This document shows positions 1 to 11,162 of a stretch of DNA of 64,000 bases, piece by piece. Origin of the DNA: Dendrocalamus latiflorus (Eukaryota > Streptophyta > Magnoliopsida > Poales > Poaceae); assembly GCA_017311315.1 (NCBI GenBank), contig CM029612.1, positions 18,173,125-18,237,124 of the forward strand. Direction: 5' to 3'. A model generated the notes under the pieces. That model had not been told where the DNA came from, made no database searches, and worked only from the letters and a program-made list of their open reading frames with translations. The position numbers and the translations under genes were made by a program. Positions within the stretch are counted from its first letter, which is position 1. Each line of letters opens with the position of its first letter.

Positions 1-3000
1 GGATTCTCGGGCTTGATGATGGCAATGGTGCAATTGCTGGTGAGTCAGCCACTACACTTTCAACCACATCAGCAACTTCTTGATGCTCAACTTCTACCCA
101 GGCAGCTGATGAGATGCCCATGTCCTCGTCAGGAGGTTGGACAATGGTAGAGGGCTCATCCTGGTCACTGGAGCCCATTTCAGTTGTGGTTAAACTCGAG
201 GCCGGCTTTTCTGTTTTTTCAACATTTAAGTCATTATCGAGCGAAATTTCTAAATTTTCATCAACATCATGTGCTGGTTGAGCAAGATCAGCCTCCAGTA
301 CCTTAGTAGTTGGCTCGGTTGTCACAGGAGATTGCCCCTTATCTTCAGCTTGGGTAACACTTCCACTGTCTTTTGAAGAGTCATCAAGTTGTGGCACCTT
401 ACCCTTCACAGCACCAGAACCAACACTTTGACTAATCCCAGTGGCTTTCTTCAAGGATTTGGATTCTAGCGGTACAACACTGCTTTTCTTTGGGACCTTG
501 TTATACAAGCTTGGCTTCGTCGTTGCACTTGATTTTTCTTCTGAAACAGGTGAACTTTTAGCCACTCTGCTTGCCTTTGTTGCTGTCCTAGTCTTCTTCT
601 CGTCCTGTCCCTTAATGGCTGGCTTTGTGGCAGTCACAGTTTCTTTCTTGTTCTTCACCGGTTGAAGGGTTCTTTCCACCTTTGAAGTCGGCTGAGATGA
701 CGAGGGAGCTGTTGGGGTCCTTCTCCGGCTAGTTGGTGTTGATGTGGAAACTGTCCCAGGAGAGCTTTTAGTTTTCTGTGTAGTAGTTGCTTTAGTTAAA
801 GACCCACCTGACCATGAACTACGGGTAGCAGGTGCAGGTGATGGTTTCGGTGAACTTTTTTTCGCTGGTGTCTTTGCCGTGTTTTCCTTTGGCAAGACTG
901 GAGGTGATGAATTTCTTCGTGCCCTTTGTGGAACAGGTGAATTACGTTTCTCTGTTACAGTGCCAGTTTTGGGGGCCACTGCTGCTTTCTTCTGCCCAAC
1001 TGTTTCCTTCAAGAACTTGTTGCTTGCCTCCTTTGCTGGTCGCCTACCGCCTTTCTCAGTTCGAACTTTTGCATCTCGCTTCTCTCTATGCTGACCCTGT
1101 AATCCACCTTTCTGCTCATTTGTGGAAATGAGCCCAGCAGCAGTGACATTAGCATCTGCAAACTTTCCAGGCATGACCTCCATCATTTTCATTAACATTT
1201 GATTAAGCTCGGCTTCTTTTTGGCGGTTCCATTCAGCAGAGGCCATTGCCCGATCACTGTTTTCCTTCTGCCCAGACTTTGTTTGTTCTGCAGAAATATT
1301 AGTATGGGATGGCACCGTTCTCTCCATTTCTGAGACTGTAATGCCATGACTATCAGCATGGAAACTTCCCACCTCAGGTGCAACCACACTGCTTGGCGCC
1401 ACATCTTGCTCAACCTGTAATTCAGCTTCATTCTTCTCTGTATCAGAAGCCATATTGTTGGATTTACTTTCAGATGTGGAACCTGATGTTTTTTCTTCTG
1501 ATTTACTGTTCAAAGAATCGCCCATTCCTGAACTCCACCTTCTCAGTACAGACTTGGTAGCAACCAAGCCAGCCTTCTTATTTTGAGAATCCATATTCTG
1601 ATCCTTCTGCTTGCTCTCAAAAAGGTTAATTGCATCCTGCACACTCATCCTTCTCACGTTATTGTCAGATTTCCTTGGCGGCTGGTCAGTTTCACCATTG
1701 CAGCTGCTACTTTCATCATCTTTATCCAAAGGAATTCTCTGGCTAGGAGTGAAGTAACTGAGGCTCTTGATGGCAATTGCCGTTGATCTACGAGATCCTG
1801 ATCTGCCAATTTGAACCCTTCGCATTGGAGAAGCAGACCTCCTAGGTGAAGCAGATCTTATGAGAGGTCGGCTTCTTTCAACAACAGCCTCACCTTCATC
1901 ACTGGACTCGGAGGAATCATCACTTTCTGTTGACATTTCACGCTCAATTTGTGCAAGCTTTGCTGGGGAGACATTACTGGTAATAGGCCTCTGGATATTG
2001 GTCTGGGAGCTGATATCAGGAGTCTCAAGTGCATTCTCGCCCTTGCCATTTTTCTCAGCAGTAGAAGCCTGCTGTGGAGGGAGCTCAGAGGGTTGGCAAT
2101 CCGGGATCAACAATAGGCACCGCATCAACCAACTAAAAGCAAATGAGAAACACCAACAGTTAACTTCTTATATCACATAAACAAAACAAAGAAATAACAG
2201 ACTGTTAGACCATGTGGCCTGGTCTAGGTTATTTTAGATGAATAATTGACAATGTTGGTTATGGTATTATTGTATTATTTATGGTGTGTTGCTTCTTTAT
2301 ATGCTTGTGATAGCATGGTGATATGATAGGTTGCATGATACGCTCGTGTGAGGTATTGTGAGGATTGACTTGAGTCAAGTTGTGGACTTGTGCTCGTATG
2401 CGGTTGTTTGTTTATTCATGTGCAGGTGTTGCTTGAGGCGGAACATGGTCGATGGCGGGACTGAAACTAGGTTCGGGTGGAACTGAGGTTTCGGGACTAA
2501 GTTCAGGGAGGAACTGAGGTCCTATCGGTCAGGGATGTCACGCGGGATGTTCAGGCTAAAGAACAATGCGCATGGAGATGATGCGTGGAGAAGATACAGG
2601 AGGTGCGGTCCTAGAGGCTTCGACACGTGGAAGGCTGAAAAAATTAGAAGCGTAAAAAGAACTAAAAAACCCATGTTATGTAGGGTTTTAGGTCCCTTAA
2701 AAAGTAGTGGGCCAAAAAGTCAGGTTGAGGCAAAAAGGCCTAGGATAAGTTGTATTAGGGTTTGAGTTCGTTTGTCAGTTTATTTTGAATTGGTGGACGT
2801 GCTATAAAAATGTTAGGGCCGACGGCCATGAGTTGGGCGGCTTTTGGTCGAGACATTAAAGAGAAGAATAAAAATTGTGGCAGCGCTTTTCATCGCAGGG
2901 CATCTCTCCAAGTTCTCTGTCTTCGACGTATTTTCGTCGTCTCGTGCACTCGCCCAGAATTTCCTATGGCCAGGCGACTCAAGACGTGAGGCCACTTGCC

Positions 3001-6000
3001 CCGTTGGCGTCAAGCAGCAGACTAGCAGAGTCTACGTTTTGATTGTTATATACATGCAGTCATCAAGACACAGCAGGCAACGTCAAATCAAGAAATAAAA
3101 CAAGAAAACAATGAGAAGGCACAGGATTCGAGATTGGATGGAAACACATCTGATGGATTTTTGAAGCTTTGGCCGTGACGTTCATTAGCGGTGAGTGATT
3201 AGATAGGTAATTAGTGAGGCTAATTAAGTTTCTTTTTTATTACCGCATGCATGCATGTTCTTTGGGATCATGAGCCGTCACTGAGTAAAAAGAAAATCCG
3301 AGCGGCGGCTGTTTCGATCGGTAATTAGGTAAGGTTATTTAGATTTTATTTCTCTTCTGTTTTTTAGCATTAGTTTTTTTTAGACTTGTGATTCATGCAT
3401 GTATTAAAAAAAATAGTTAGGGCATCAAGTTTGTGATCTGGAAAGTTTGGTTGATTAATTCCTTACGGTTTTTTGCTTAGTTGCATAATTAGAGCTTAAT
3501 TTATTCTCGACCCTTTCTGCATCAGCGATCTTATTTATTTTATATCTCAAGTTCTAGATCTCCGTTTGACGTAATTCCAGTTGGATTAGTTTAATAATTT
3601 TGTCTAGTTTATTCTGTCAAATTTTGAGGTCAATCGAAGTTACGGTTTTTTATCGGGATCAGTTTTAGTGAGAGTACATTATTCTGTCCAGAATTTTTAA
3701 ACGAGGCTTAAATAGGTTTTGTGTTTAGGGGAGAGTTTTAAAATTTATTTTTAGCATCCGCAATCATTCACCCCCCCCCCCCCCCCTCTGATTGCCTATC
3801 TTAGTGTTAATCGATCCTACACAGACTTTTGAGGGCATAACAGTATAATTTCAAAGCAGGCTAGTTCCAAAAGAACAAATTGGCCAGTTTCCAAAAGAAT
3901 GTCAGAATCAGATAATAGAGGAATTATAGACGGTAGAGGACACTCATGTGGCCTACCAGCACTATTTGAAGTTTCTGATTGTATGAAAATTAGCGGCCTC
4001 AAGTGTATAATGCTTTTGCAACGTACCTAAACTCTGATGTCCCAAAATGCTGAACGAAAGCAGATAAATCAGATATTTCTTTATTTGACAAATTGGAGCC
4101 AACCGCTCGATTCAATAAGACCAAGATCTCTTCTGTCAGTGCTGTCAACCTCAAATCCAATGCTCGAAGCAATTCATTCCTTGCATATTCATTCATAGAA
4201 AGTGTCAACTAAAAGATGGGCAAAATAAAGGAGCATGAAGAAGTAAAAAACTTTACTTTGTAGCCTCAGAGGAATTTGGGCCAACATTTCCCTGAAAGTG
4301 ATTTTTAAGAAATAAAATGTAAGCAAATGTAACACAAAAATGTACAAAAGCATAAAGCAGCTGAGGCCTTGCACAAATGGAAATCACCTGCTGTGCTATG
4401 GCAATGGTACTGAAGAAGCCTCCTGCAAAGATGGATCATCATAAACTGAGCACTCTACCAATATAAGCCAAATTAAGAAATTCAGCAAGGCAAATATCAT
4501 ATGAAGCCCTGCCATGTAATAGATGTTGCTCATAACTAAATATCCTGCAAGGATATAAAACAGCTCCCCAACAAGTTTTAGTGCTTGGCCCCGTTCTTTT
4601 CGGCGTTTCAGTCGGCTTTTGGCTTCGGCTTCTTTCAGCAATCACTATTTATTAGACTCATAAACCATAGCCAAAAGCTATAACCCAAAAGAACATGCCC
4701 CTTATCTTTTTTTAATAGGGAACTTTCATGTGCATTTGCACACATTCACATAAGTGCGAAATTTTTCAACAAACCTTGATACAATATTGGAAAACGTCAA
4801 AACATGGCTAAAACTTCTCCCATTAGAGCAAATAGCATCTGCCAAAAGGCTACCTGTCTGTATTAAGAGACTTCCTGTGGGAAGTTTTGCCATATTGTGC
4901 AACACAAGAAAAATTTTGGCCTTTTGAGTAACAGCACAAACATTACCCGTAGAGGTGTAGATGAATACTTTGAAATTGCAAATTATCAAATAGACTCAAA
5001 GCATCTGGTAGAAGGATGGATTTTTCTCATAATTTGCAGCTGACAACTATTCCTTTTGGTGATAAGCAAAAGAATCATGGATCCTATGAAAGGTTGATTG
5101 TCTATAGCAACTAGCAAGCAATGCGATTCATCAACTGTCAGGCTCAACAACAAAAAAGATTTCAACCAGGAATGGCTAATGAGCCACTATACATTGTTTG
5201 TAAAAAATCAAGCCCACATAGCACTAAAATGGTAAACAAATCCAAAACTGGATCAGTTAAAGAGTAAACTAAAGGGAGAAAAAGCCATAGCACGTAAGCA
5301 TTAAAAGGTTATGATGGTGTTCAAGTACAAAGAACAATGGAAGAAGCAAATGTTTCTTTGAAAGTACCTGTTAAAGCACCACTCATAAGACTTTGTTGTT
5401 CCTACAAAATAAATGCATTTTATTAGTAATGGCATTCTGCATTCAAATGTTCAAGTGAACTTAGCTTAAGTCTCTGTTTTTTATTTTTGCGCAAATTAGT
5501 GATACCTTAGAATAAAGAGATTGATGAAACTTTCTAGTTTCCTCCAGCTGTGACATTTCGTGTAAAATTCCATTCGCTGATTTTGAGGCATCGGACGAAT
5601 TTATGATATGCAGGAATCTGGTAGGGACGTTCAATATAATCATGACTACAACTGAAAGAAACATAAGGAACTAGAAAATTCTCTACTGGAAATACCTCTC
5701 TAAGGTGGAATTTGTGAACCAAGGAGATCCTTTTGCATCCCCAGCCAATAAAAGCTTAAAAGAGCCACTTGATGAACAAGATTGGAACTTTCTGGCATCT
5801 TCCAAGTGCAGGACTAGTTGATCAAAAGGACCAGATACTACCAATTCTGTGCTCCCTTTACTACAGGCAATTGCCTCGTACCTGGAGAAAGAAATTTTTC
5901 ACAATATGGGCTGAGTCAAGGTTTATATGAAATTGTGAATCACAAAAGACTCAGTATGGCATATCCATGTACACCAGCTTTCAACCAAATGAAGCGACAA

Positions 6001-6172
6001 AAATCTGAAGCACGTTATAAGATAACTTGAGCCCAATTCACGGTGAAACAGATAGGAGTGCTACATAAATTCAACCAAAAGTATCTTTGCGGGCGTTTCA
6101 CCTGTTGTGGGCCGAGGATACTTGGAAGACAACAGAATCAAGCGCCACGTTGCTAGCAACTCCCTTCTCCAT
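1..6172 (-). CDS. COP1-interacting protein 7-like (CIP7-like) protein, 3' end missing
   Basis: Spliced minus-strand gene running off the left edge. Exons I can place: 6102-6172 (start ATG at 6172, MEKGVASNVALDSVVFQ), 5696-5881, 5506-5617, 5368-5401, 4388-4422, perhaps 4257-4291, 4027-4208 and a long last visible exon from 2132 to beyond base 1. Junctions have GT/AG ends and keep frame except around 4257-4291. The N-terminal domain reads YEAIACSKGSTELVVSG ... SPWFTNSTLERFLHIINSS, which matches the conserved start of plant CIP7-like proteins. A middle helical segment reads NELLRALDLRLTALTEE ... NKEISDLSAFVQHFG. The long exon is a Ser/Lys/Pro-rich disordered tail with RSASPRRSASPMRR, VQDAINLFESKQ and MASAEWNRQKEAELNQML. 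The family's founding member binds the light-signalling E3 ligase COP1 in Arabidopsis; a nuclear role here is inference. Intron 7 (2133-4026) carries a solo LTR; intron 4 carries a small MITE. Confidence 0.85.
2203..3821 (+). mobile_element. Solo copia-type LTR in intron 7 of the CIP7-like gene
   Basis: Begins TGTTAGACCATG and ends GATCCTACA, flanked by a perfect 5-bp duplication cagac at 2198-2202 and 3822-3826. There is no internal coding region, primer-binding site or second LTR, so it is a solo LTR (1,619 bp). Its ends match the LTRs of the copia element at 34117-44994, and it shares with them an internal block around tacaggaggtgcggtccta (2595-2613), so both belong to one family group. 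It is oriented opposite to the host gene. A run of 16 C lies at 3771-3786. Confidence 0.9.
3771..3786. repeat. Poly(C) run, 16 bases
   Basis: Uninterrupted run of C near the 3' end of the solo LTR. Length is likely to be unstable and prone to sequencing error. Confidence 0.95.
4587..4701. mobile_element. Small MITE with GGCCCCGTTCTTTT-type ends in intron 4
   Basis: About 115 bp. The left end reads ggccccgttcttttcgg and the right end aaaagaacatgcccc, giving imperfect terminal inverted repeats. It lies in the intron between exons 4 and 5 of the CIP7-like gene. Target duplication not resolved. The outer bases resemble those of the dispersed MITE family seen at 50889-51120. Confidence 0.55.
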
Positions 6173-7256
6173 TTTGCCTACAACTCTGACGAGCGACTAA
6201 ACGCTCAAATAACTACCAACTCCTACACTACAATTTCTCCAAACCAAAATCAGCTCCTCGTCCACTTCAAAGCCCTGCAAAAACAGGAAGACCAGCACAA
6301 ACGTCACTGACCCTGCAAAAGCAAACATATATCGAAGAAAAAAAATGCTAATGCCAAGGACACAGACGCCAATATGCCAACATCTACAAGTTCTCTATGC
6401 TCCAACACTCCGATTATACCAGTCGTTTTCCACATCAGGGTAGCAATCAAGTGTAGAGCAGACAGATTCCGCGTGCATTACCCTAATCCACTCTGCACCT
6501 CAATCTGCTTCACTTGATCCCATACCACACACAAAATTATACTACCAAAAGATCAAGGTACAGAATACGCTGGCATCATATGCTACGAGCGTAACCACAC
6601 ACCAAATGCTCGAACTTATGCCTCCATGTTCACAGTTCACACACTCAGAAGCACAGATCAGAGAACTAAAAAACAAACACGAGTAAAACCTAAAAACAAA
6701 ATTCTAGTACCATCACTACAGATCTTTCACCTGAGCTACCAAACCAAGCACTGTCGGCATTGAATAAAAAAAATGCAAAGCTTCTCACCGATCGGAAATT
6801 CGGAACCACGGGAACTCCCGGATCCAAAACCCCAAATCCAAGCCTTCAAAATGCAAAACCCAACGCCCCAGAGATCCAGCTCCAGGCCCCCATGATTCGC
6901 AAGCACCGAAGCGACAGGAAGCGGATCCAGAGGCGACGGCGGCCGCTCGCCGACCCCTCCCTCACGCTTCGAGCTGAAGCAAGCAACCCCCGGAAACCGC
7001 ACCAAACAAAACGGCGGAAAAAAAATCGCAGGAATCGAATGCCTCACCAGATCGAGTGGCGGTGGCCTCCGCTTCCCGCATCCGATCTGGCGGCGCGCCG
7101 GTTGGATCGAAAATTCAAAACTAATCGGGGATTAGTTTATTTTTCCTGGGGGAGCTGCAGCAGCGACCAGCTAGTGGGGAGCACCTGGGAGATGGACGCG
7201 AGGAGAAGGGACAAGGGGGGAAGGCGGAGGGCGACACGGTGGATAGTCCCGATCGG
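6173..7256 (-). promoter_or_regulatory. 5' UTR exons and proximal promoter of the CIP7-like gene
   Basis: Upstream of the start codon I see plausible non-coding exons on the minus strand: the UTR part of the first coding exon (to about 6274, acceptor tttttgcag), a small possible exon around 6731-6750 with a CAG|GTGAAAG donor, and a GC-rich first exon around 7045-7190 ending CTG|GTGAGG. No clear TATA box was found. Position 7257 is the TTA target site of the adjacent PIF/Harbinger element, so the transposon forms the immediate upstream boundary. The exon calls rest on splice consensus only. Confidence 0.45.
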
Positions 7257-7692
7257 TTAGGCTTGGCTTTTGTCTTTTTTTCATTATAGCGACTAAAAAT
7301 AGCATTACAACAGCTGAAGAAAGTACTCTAACGGCTAAAGGAAGCATTGTAGCGGCTGAAATGAGGTAATGAGTGTTTAAATAAGCTGAGACCTCCGGAG
7401 CAAACACTACACAAGTACTAACGACGTTTCAAATGGAAACTACGACACCCGTTGGCAACTACGTTAATTTATTGGAAACGCGGTACACATGACATTTCTT
7501 ACACGCAACAAACGACTGAACGTCGTGTACATCAACATGTCGTGGGTGTTTACATGTGCACGAAACATACGAGGGACACATGTAGCTCTAAGCCACCAAT
7601 GACGTTGTTATCCAGTCAAGTGTCATGTCCATCAACACAGCGTTCGTGCCCTACGGTAGCCTGGGCGGGAGGTATGCGGGCGGTGCGAAAGG

Positions 7693-8372
7693 TCATGTAG
7701 CCTGCGTTGGCATGTTGCCGGCTGCCCCCACGGCCAACTCGTAGTCGATGATAAAGTTGTGCAACGCCATGCAAGCTGTAATGATGGCGCTTTGCCTGCG
7801 ACCCTTGTACTTCGGAATCTTGTCGAGAATGCGTCATTTGCCCTTACACATGCCAAATGCGCACTCGACGGCATTGCGCAGTTGCGATTTGACAGTAGTT
7901 GAATAGCTCCTGCATCCCCTCCGGCATGCTCCCATTGTCGAACGCGGACAAATGGTACCACGTGTTGCAGTATGGAGCTAGGTAACCCAACCGGTTCGGA
8001 TACCCGGAGTCGACAAGGTAGAACTTGCCTGCAACGAAAAAAATTGGTTAGTACAAGAGTCACAATGCATCGCGTAATGCAATTTAAATCCGCCATATGA
8101 CCTTCGGGGGATGTGGGAAGTGGTCACCATACTTTGTCATGGTTTGTTGTAGGATCCGAGCGTCATGCACCGAGCCTGGCCACCCGGCACACACAAATGT
8201 GAATCGACAGTCGAAGTCGCAAATGACGAGGATGTTCTGGCTAGTGTAGCCATGCCTGTTGTAGTGGCGCGCCCTGTCGTCGTTAGAAACAACGACTTCA
8301 ACATGAGTGCCGTCAATAGCTTCTATGCAATTGTTGAAATGGGGATAGAATATATGCTCGTCTGCCATCACT
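7693..8372 (-). pseudogene. PIF/Harbinger DDE transposase, broken
   Basis: The first visible exon starts after a tattttgcag acceptor near 8372 and reads ADEHIFYPHFNNCIEAIDG ... NRHGYTSQNILVICDFDC ... AGWPGSVHDARIL. After an intron near 8030-8105 the frame continues FYLVDSGYPNRLGYLAPY, then LRNAVECAFGMCKGK, then RILDKIPKYKGRRQSA and CMALHNFIIDYELAVG, ending at a TGA (7693-7695). The three catalytic acidic residues are still present: D in EAIDGTH, D in VHDAR and E in AVECAFG. Damage: a small frameshift just after FNYC (near 7895), an in-frame TGA where the family usually has Trp (KGK*RIL), and an intron junction I could not keep in frame. The N-terminal helix-turn-helix exon is missing. It would have cut and moved the element; now inactive by inference. 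Confidence 0.85.
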
Positions 8373-9264
8373 GCAAAATAGACAGGAAAGCGGTTCGTTA
8401 AGAAACAGAGAGCAGCACAGATCAATGCACGACACAGATAGCAGCACAAGCAGTGGGCAATGCATGAAACAGAGAGCAACAAACAACAGTTGGCAAAGCA
8501 GATGGTTGTTCGGCTCATAACAACAGCGACGCCACAACACATCAGTGAAGGCAAATGATAGCACCATCGGCACAGAGAGCATGTATCGGTCACAACAGCA
8601 CATAGCACACTCACATCAGTTCGGCATAGCAGCAGACTCCTGACAGCAGTTTGGCCCATCAACCAGCACAGAGATAAGTAGTTCGATCAGCAAAAATGTT
8701 GAGCAGTTCGGCCACAATAGGCCCTAGCAGAAAAATGTTCATGGAGAGTTCTGCAGTGTATTGCTCTTGATAAACAACTAGAAACTTGAACTGAAAATGC
8801 ATGCCTCTGTGGTCCAACGAGCACCTGCTGAACACATCTCAACACAGCAGCATGGGCAATCAATAGCAGCACACAGGTCGGCCATTACAGCACATAGCAG
8901 CATCAGCATAGCAGAGTTGTTCAATAGTTCAGCACCGCACCTATCATAGCAGAGCAGCTCGGCTTAGCAGGAAGTAACATAGCATTTCGGCCCATCAGAC
9001 AGCAACCCAACATAGCAGCACATAGCACCAAATAAGACAGAAATCAATACCACATGTTTAATAGAACAGCACATAGATAATTTAGAGCACATAGCACATG
9101 TTCAACACCATATGCAGAGTGCAGTAGTTGGATACTCAGTTCGTACAGTAAATAGGCCGTAATGTTTGGCAACGATGGGAACAACAAGATGAAACTCGAC
9201 GCATAGCTAACGAAGTTCACGATGTGAACGAACTCAGAACGCTCAACGCAGAAGTTCGTACTCC

Positions 9265-10240
9265 TCACAGGTTACCGAGTCTTTCCCAAGTGTGCCTGAT
9301 CCAGTTGAGTCGACCCTCGTTCGTTTCCATTGATAAGAAGCTGCCGTGGCACTCTGGCATCATGAAAAGCTGTGACGCATAGTAGTGCTCATTACTTCCT
9401 TTGGCCGCACCCACTTCTTTCACCATCTTCATCAGTCGAAGTAAGTCTTCCCTTGCGTGTTGCTTCTTAGGGGATGTGACACTTGAGCCAGACAACTGGC
9501 TTGGCGGCTGCAGACTCCTCTAAAAAAGGTCTACTAGGGGCTTCATCTGCACATCACGTTTAGTGCGCTTATCTGACCGAGTACTGCTTGGGTGCAGGGC
9601 ATGGCCTCTTTCTTCCGGAAGAATATGCCGATGCATCGCTGCCAGTGGCCTGCATTGGGGAATGAATGGTGGTGTCATCTCCTCCTGGGCTTTCACCGAG
9701 GTCCTCGGTGTCCATGTCGATGTCATCCACACTCAGCACGAATGCGCACTCGCTCGTGGTGGTGGTGTTACCAAACACGACTTCTAGGAGGTCCACGTCT
9801 CGAGCAACTATGGCCCTGAACTTCCGCATCTCGGACTTTCCCTGCAATGCACGAGGTCACATCAGACCGTCAAAGCGGGATCGGGCCCTGCTGAAGTAAT
9901 GTGAATAGCACTGCACTTCAAAATCCTAACTTACTCCACCAGCAGCTGCCCACCAATCGTCGGTCGCGTCGATGCAGCCTGTGGTAGGATCGACCCCAAG
10001 CCCTGTTGCACGAAGTTTCAGTGCCTTCCATTTGTTGTAATCACGACTCAGTTGCTCCCATTTGTTTTTTATTTGCTTGCTTGTGTATGCTAAGCCGGTT
10101 TGTTCCGTAAATTTCCAGAGAAGATTTTGCTTGCCCTGCATGTTCAACCTTAAATACGGCCGATTATTTGCCTCCACCTCCTCGGCGCATACTTGCAGGA
10201 ACACATGGGTACTCTCATCGGTCCAGGTCACCGGGGCCAT
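9265..10240 (-). pseudogene. Myb/SANT-like DNA-binding protein (ORF1) of the PIF/Harbinger element
   Basis: The N-terminal exon (9926-10240) reads WTDESTHVFLQVCAEEVEAN ... LLWKFTEQTGLAYTSKQIKNKW ... LSRDYNKWKALKLRATGLG, a Myb_DNA-bind_3-type trihelix with the spaced Trp residues (W5, W42, W61, W70). After an intron (about 9848-9925) comes an acidic linker, a basic RKRPCPAP stretch and a C-terminal part ending EGRLNWIRHTWERLGNL (stop at 9265). In this superfamily the protein binds the element's ends together with the transposase. The frame changes between the middle segment (about 9530-9847) and the end segment (9265-9495), so at least one lesion or an unresolved intron is present. It is co-oriented with and upstream of the transposase. 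Confidence 0.8.
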
Positions 10241-10877
10241 CTGCAGGCATCGCGACCAAGCGCGGTTGGGACATTCGGGAAGTTGTGCACGGTAGCTAAC
10301 CCAACCCTAAACCGTAAACAAATCGCCGGTATGACATACATGCAAGGGTTGGTATGGGAGAAGCCAGTACCTCGATGTGGGCGCAACGTTCACCCGACTC
10401 ATGGCGGCGCTGGTCACTGGCCGGATCCGATGGGATGCTCGGGCGAAGCTTGGACGGGCACAGATGGCCGGGCCGCGCGTAGGCGCCCATAGACACGCCG
10501 CCCATGTAGCCGGCGGAGCTCCCATCGTCGGAGGAGGTGAAGACCGCGAATCCGGCCCGGGAGTCTGTTGGCGCAAATCTGGGACTGACGCTTCGCGAGG
10601 CCGTCACGGGCGGGCACAGGGAGGGAGCTACGATGGGGGGGGGGGAGGCCGAGCTGGCTGCCGCCGATGCGGTCGCCACGGCTGGCGAGGGGGGCGGAGT
10701 GGCGGCAATTGCAGGAGCTAGCGAACGGGGAGGCGCATTCGACTGAGGGGAGCGATTGAGGAAGCGCCAGTCGATGGGGTGATGTTATTGCGGCTTCCGG
10801 CTCTGGATGGCTTCGGCTCCAAACACTGTAGCAACTCCTCACAGTCGGCAGCCGCAGCTACACTGAGCGAGGCCTTA

Positions 10878-11085
10878 GTTCTTTTGATTCGTGTTTTATA
10901 GCTTCTGGGTTAAATTTTTGAATTTTGACTGATTGAGAGAGAAATACTCATATGTGGTTTTAGCCGATGTAAATAAAATCGGAATATTATTTACTACAAT
11001 TAATTTGTAAATTATGTCTTGAAAAAACACTTTATTTGAAAGTTAGTTACTATAGAAAAATAAATTATAAACCTAAAAGAACACA
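10878..11085. mobile_element. Dispersed MITE family A, copy 1
   Basis: Starts agttcttttgattcg and ends aacctaaaagaacaca. The core has the family words gagagagaaatactca, ttttagccgatgtaaat, and cttgaaaaaacactttattt followed by gaaagttagttactatag. It abuts the TTA of the PIF/Harbinger element. Other copies: 14120-14370, 14418-14545, 22068-22275, 23178-23411, 50889-51120, 63665-63905. Confidence 0.7.
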
Positions 11086-11162
11086 CTTATTGACACTCTG
11101 GTTTAGGGGTATTTCCTGAGCCTGTCACTGACGGAGTGTTTTTGAAATCTTTGATAAATTGA

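Larger units (their letters stand above)
7260..10874 (-). mobile_element. PIF/Harbinger DNA transposon, near complete but decayed
   Basis: Flanked by TTA at 7257-7259 and 10875-10877, the usual 3-bp target of this superfamily. Left end GGCTTGGCT and inverted right end GGCCTCGCT form short imperfect terminal inverted repeats. Inside are the two proteins typical of plant PIF/Harbinger elements, both on the minus strand: a Myb/SANT-like protein (about 9265-10240) and a DDE transposase (about 7693-8372). The stretch 8400-9260 is an AC/AG-rich repetitive region with recurring cacatagcag-type words where the transposase's N-terminal exon should be; I see no coding there. 10241-10874 is GC-rich leader. 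Confidence 0.85.

Noticed and set aside
441..1131. Plus-strand open frames
   Set aside because: Antisense shadows of the long coding exon of the CIP7-like gene, which reads well on the minus strand.
4396..4641. 81-codon minus-strand frame with hydrophobic segments
   Set aside because: Made by chance from a small MITE, intron sequence and a 35-bp exon.
8373..8662. N-terminal extension of the PIF transposase frame
   Set aside because: Cys/Leu-rich translation of the repetitive intron; a splice acceptor at about 8373 marks the real exon start.
10296..10842. Overlapping open frames on both strands
   Set aside because: GC-rich leader of the PIF/Harbinger element; no domain.
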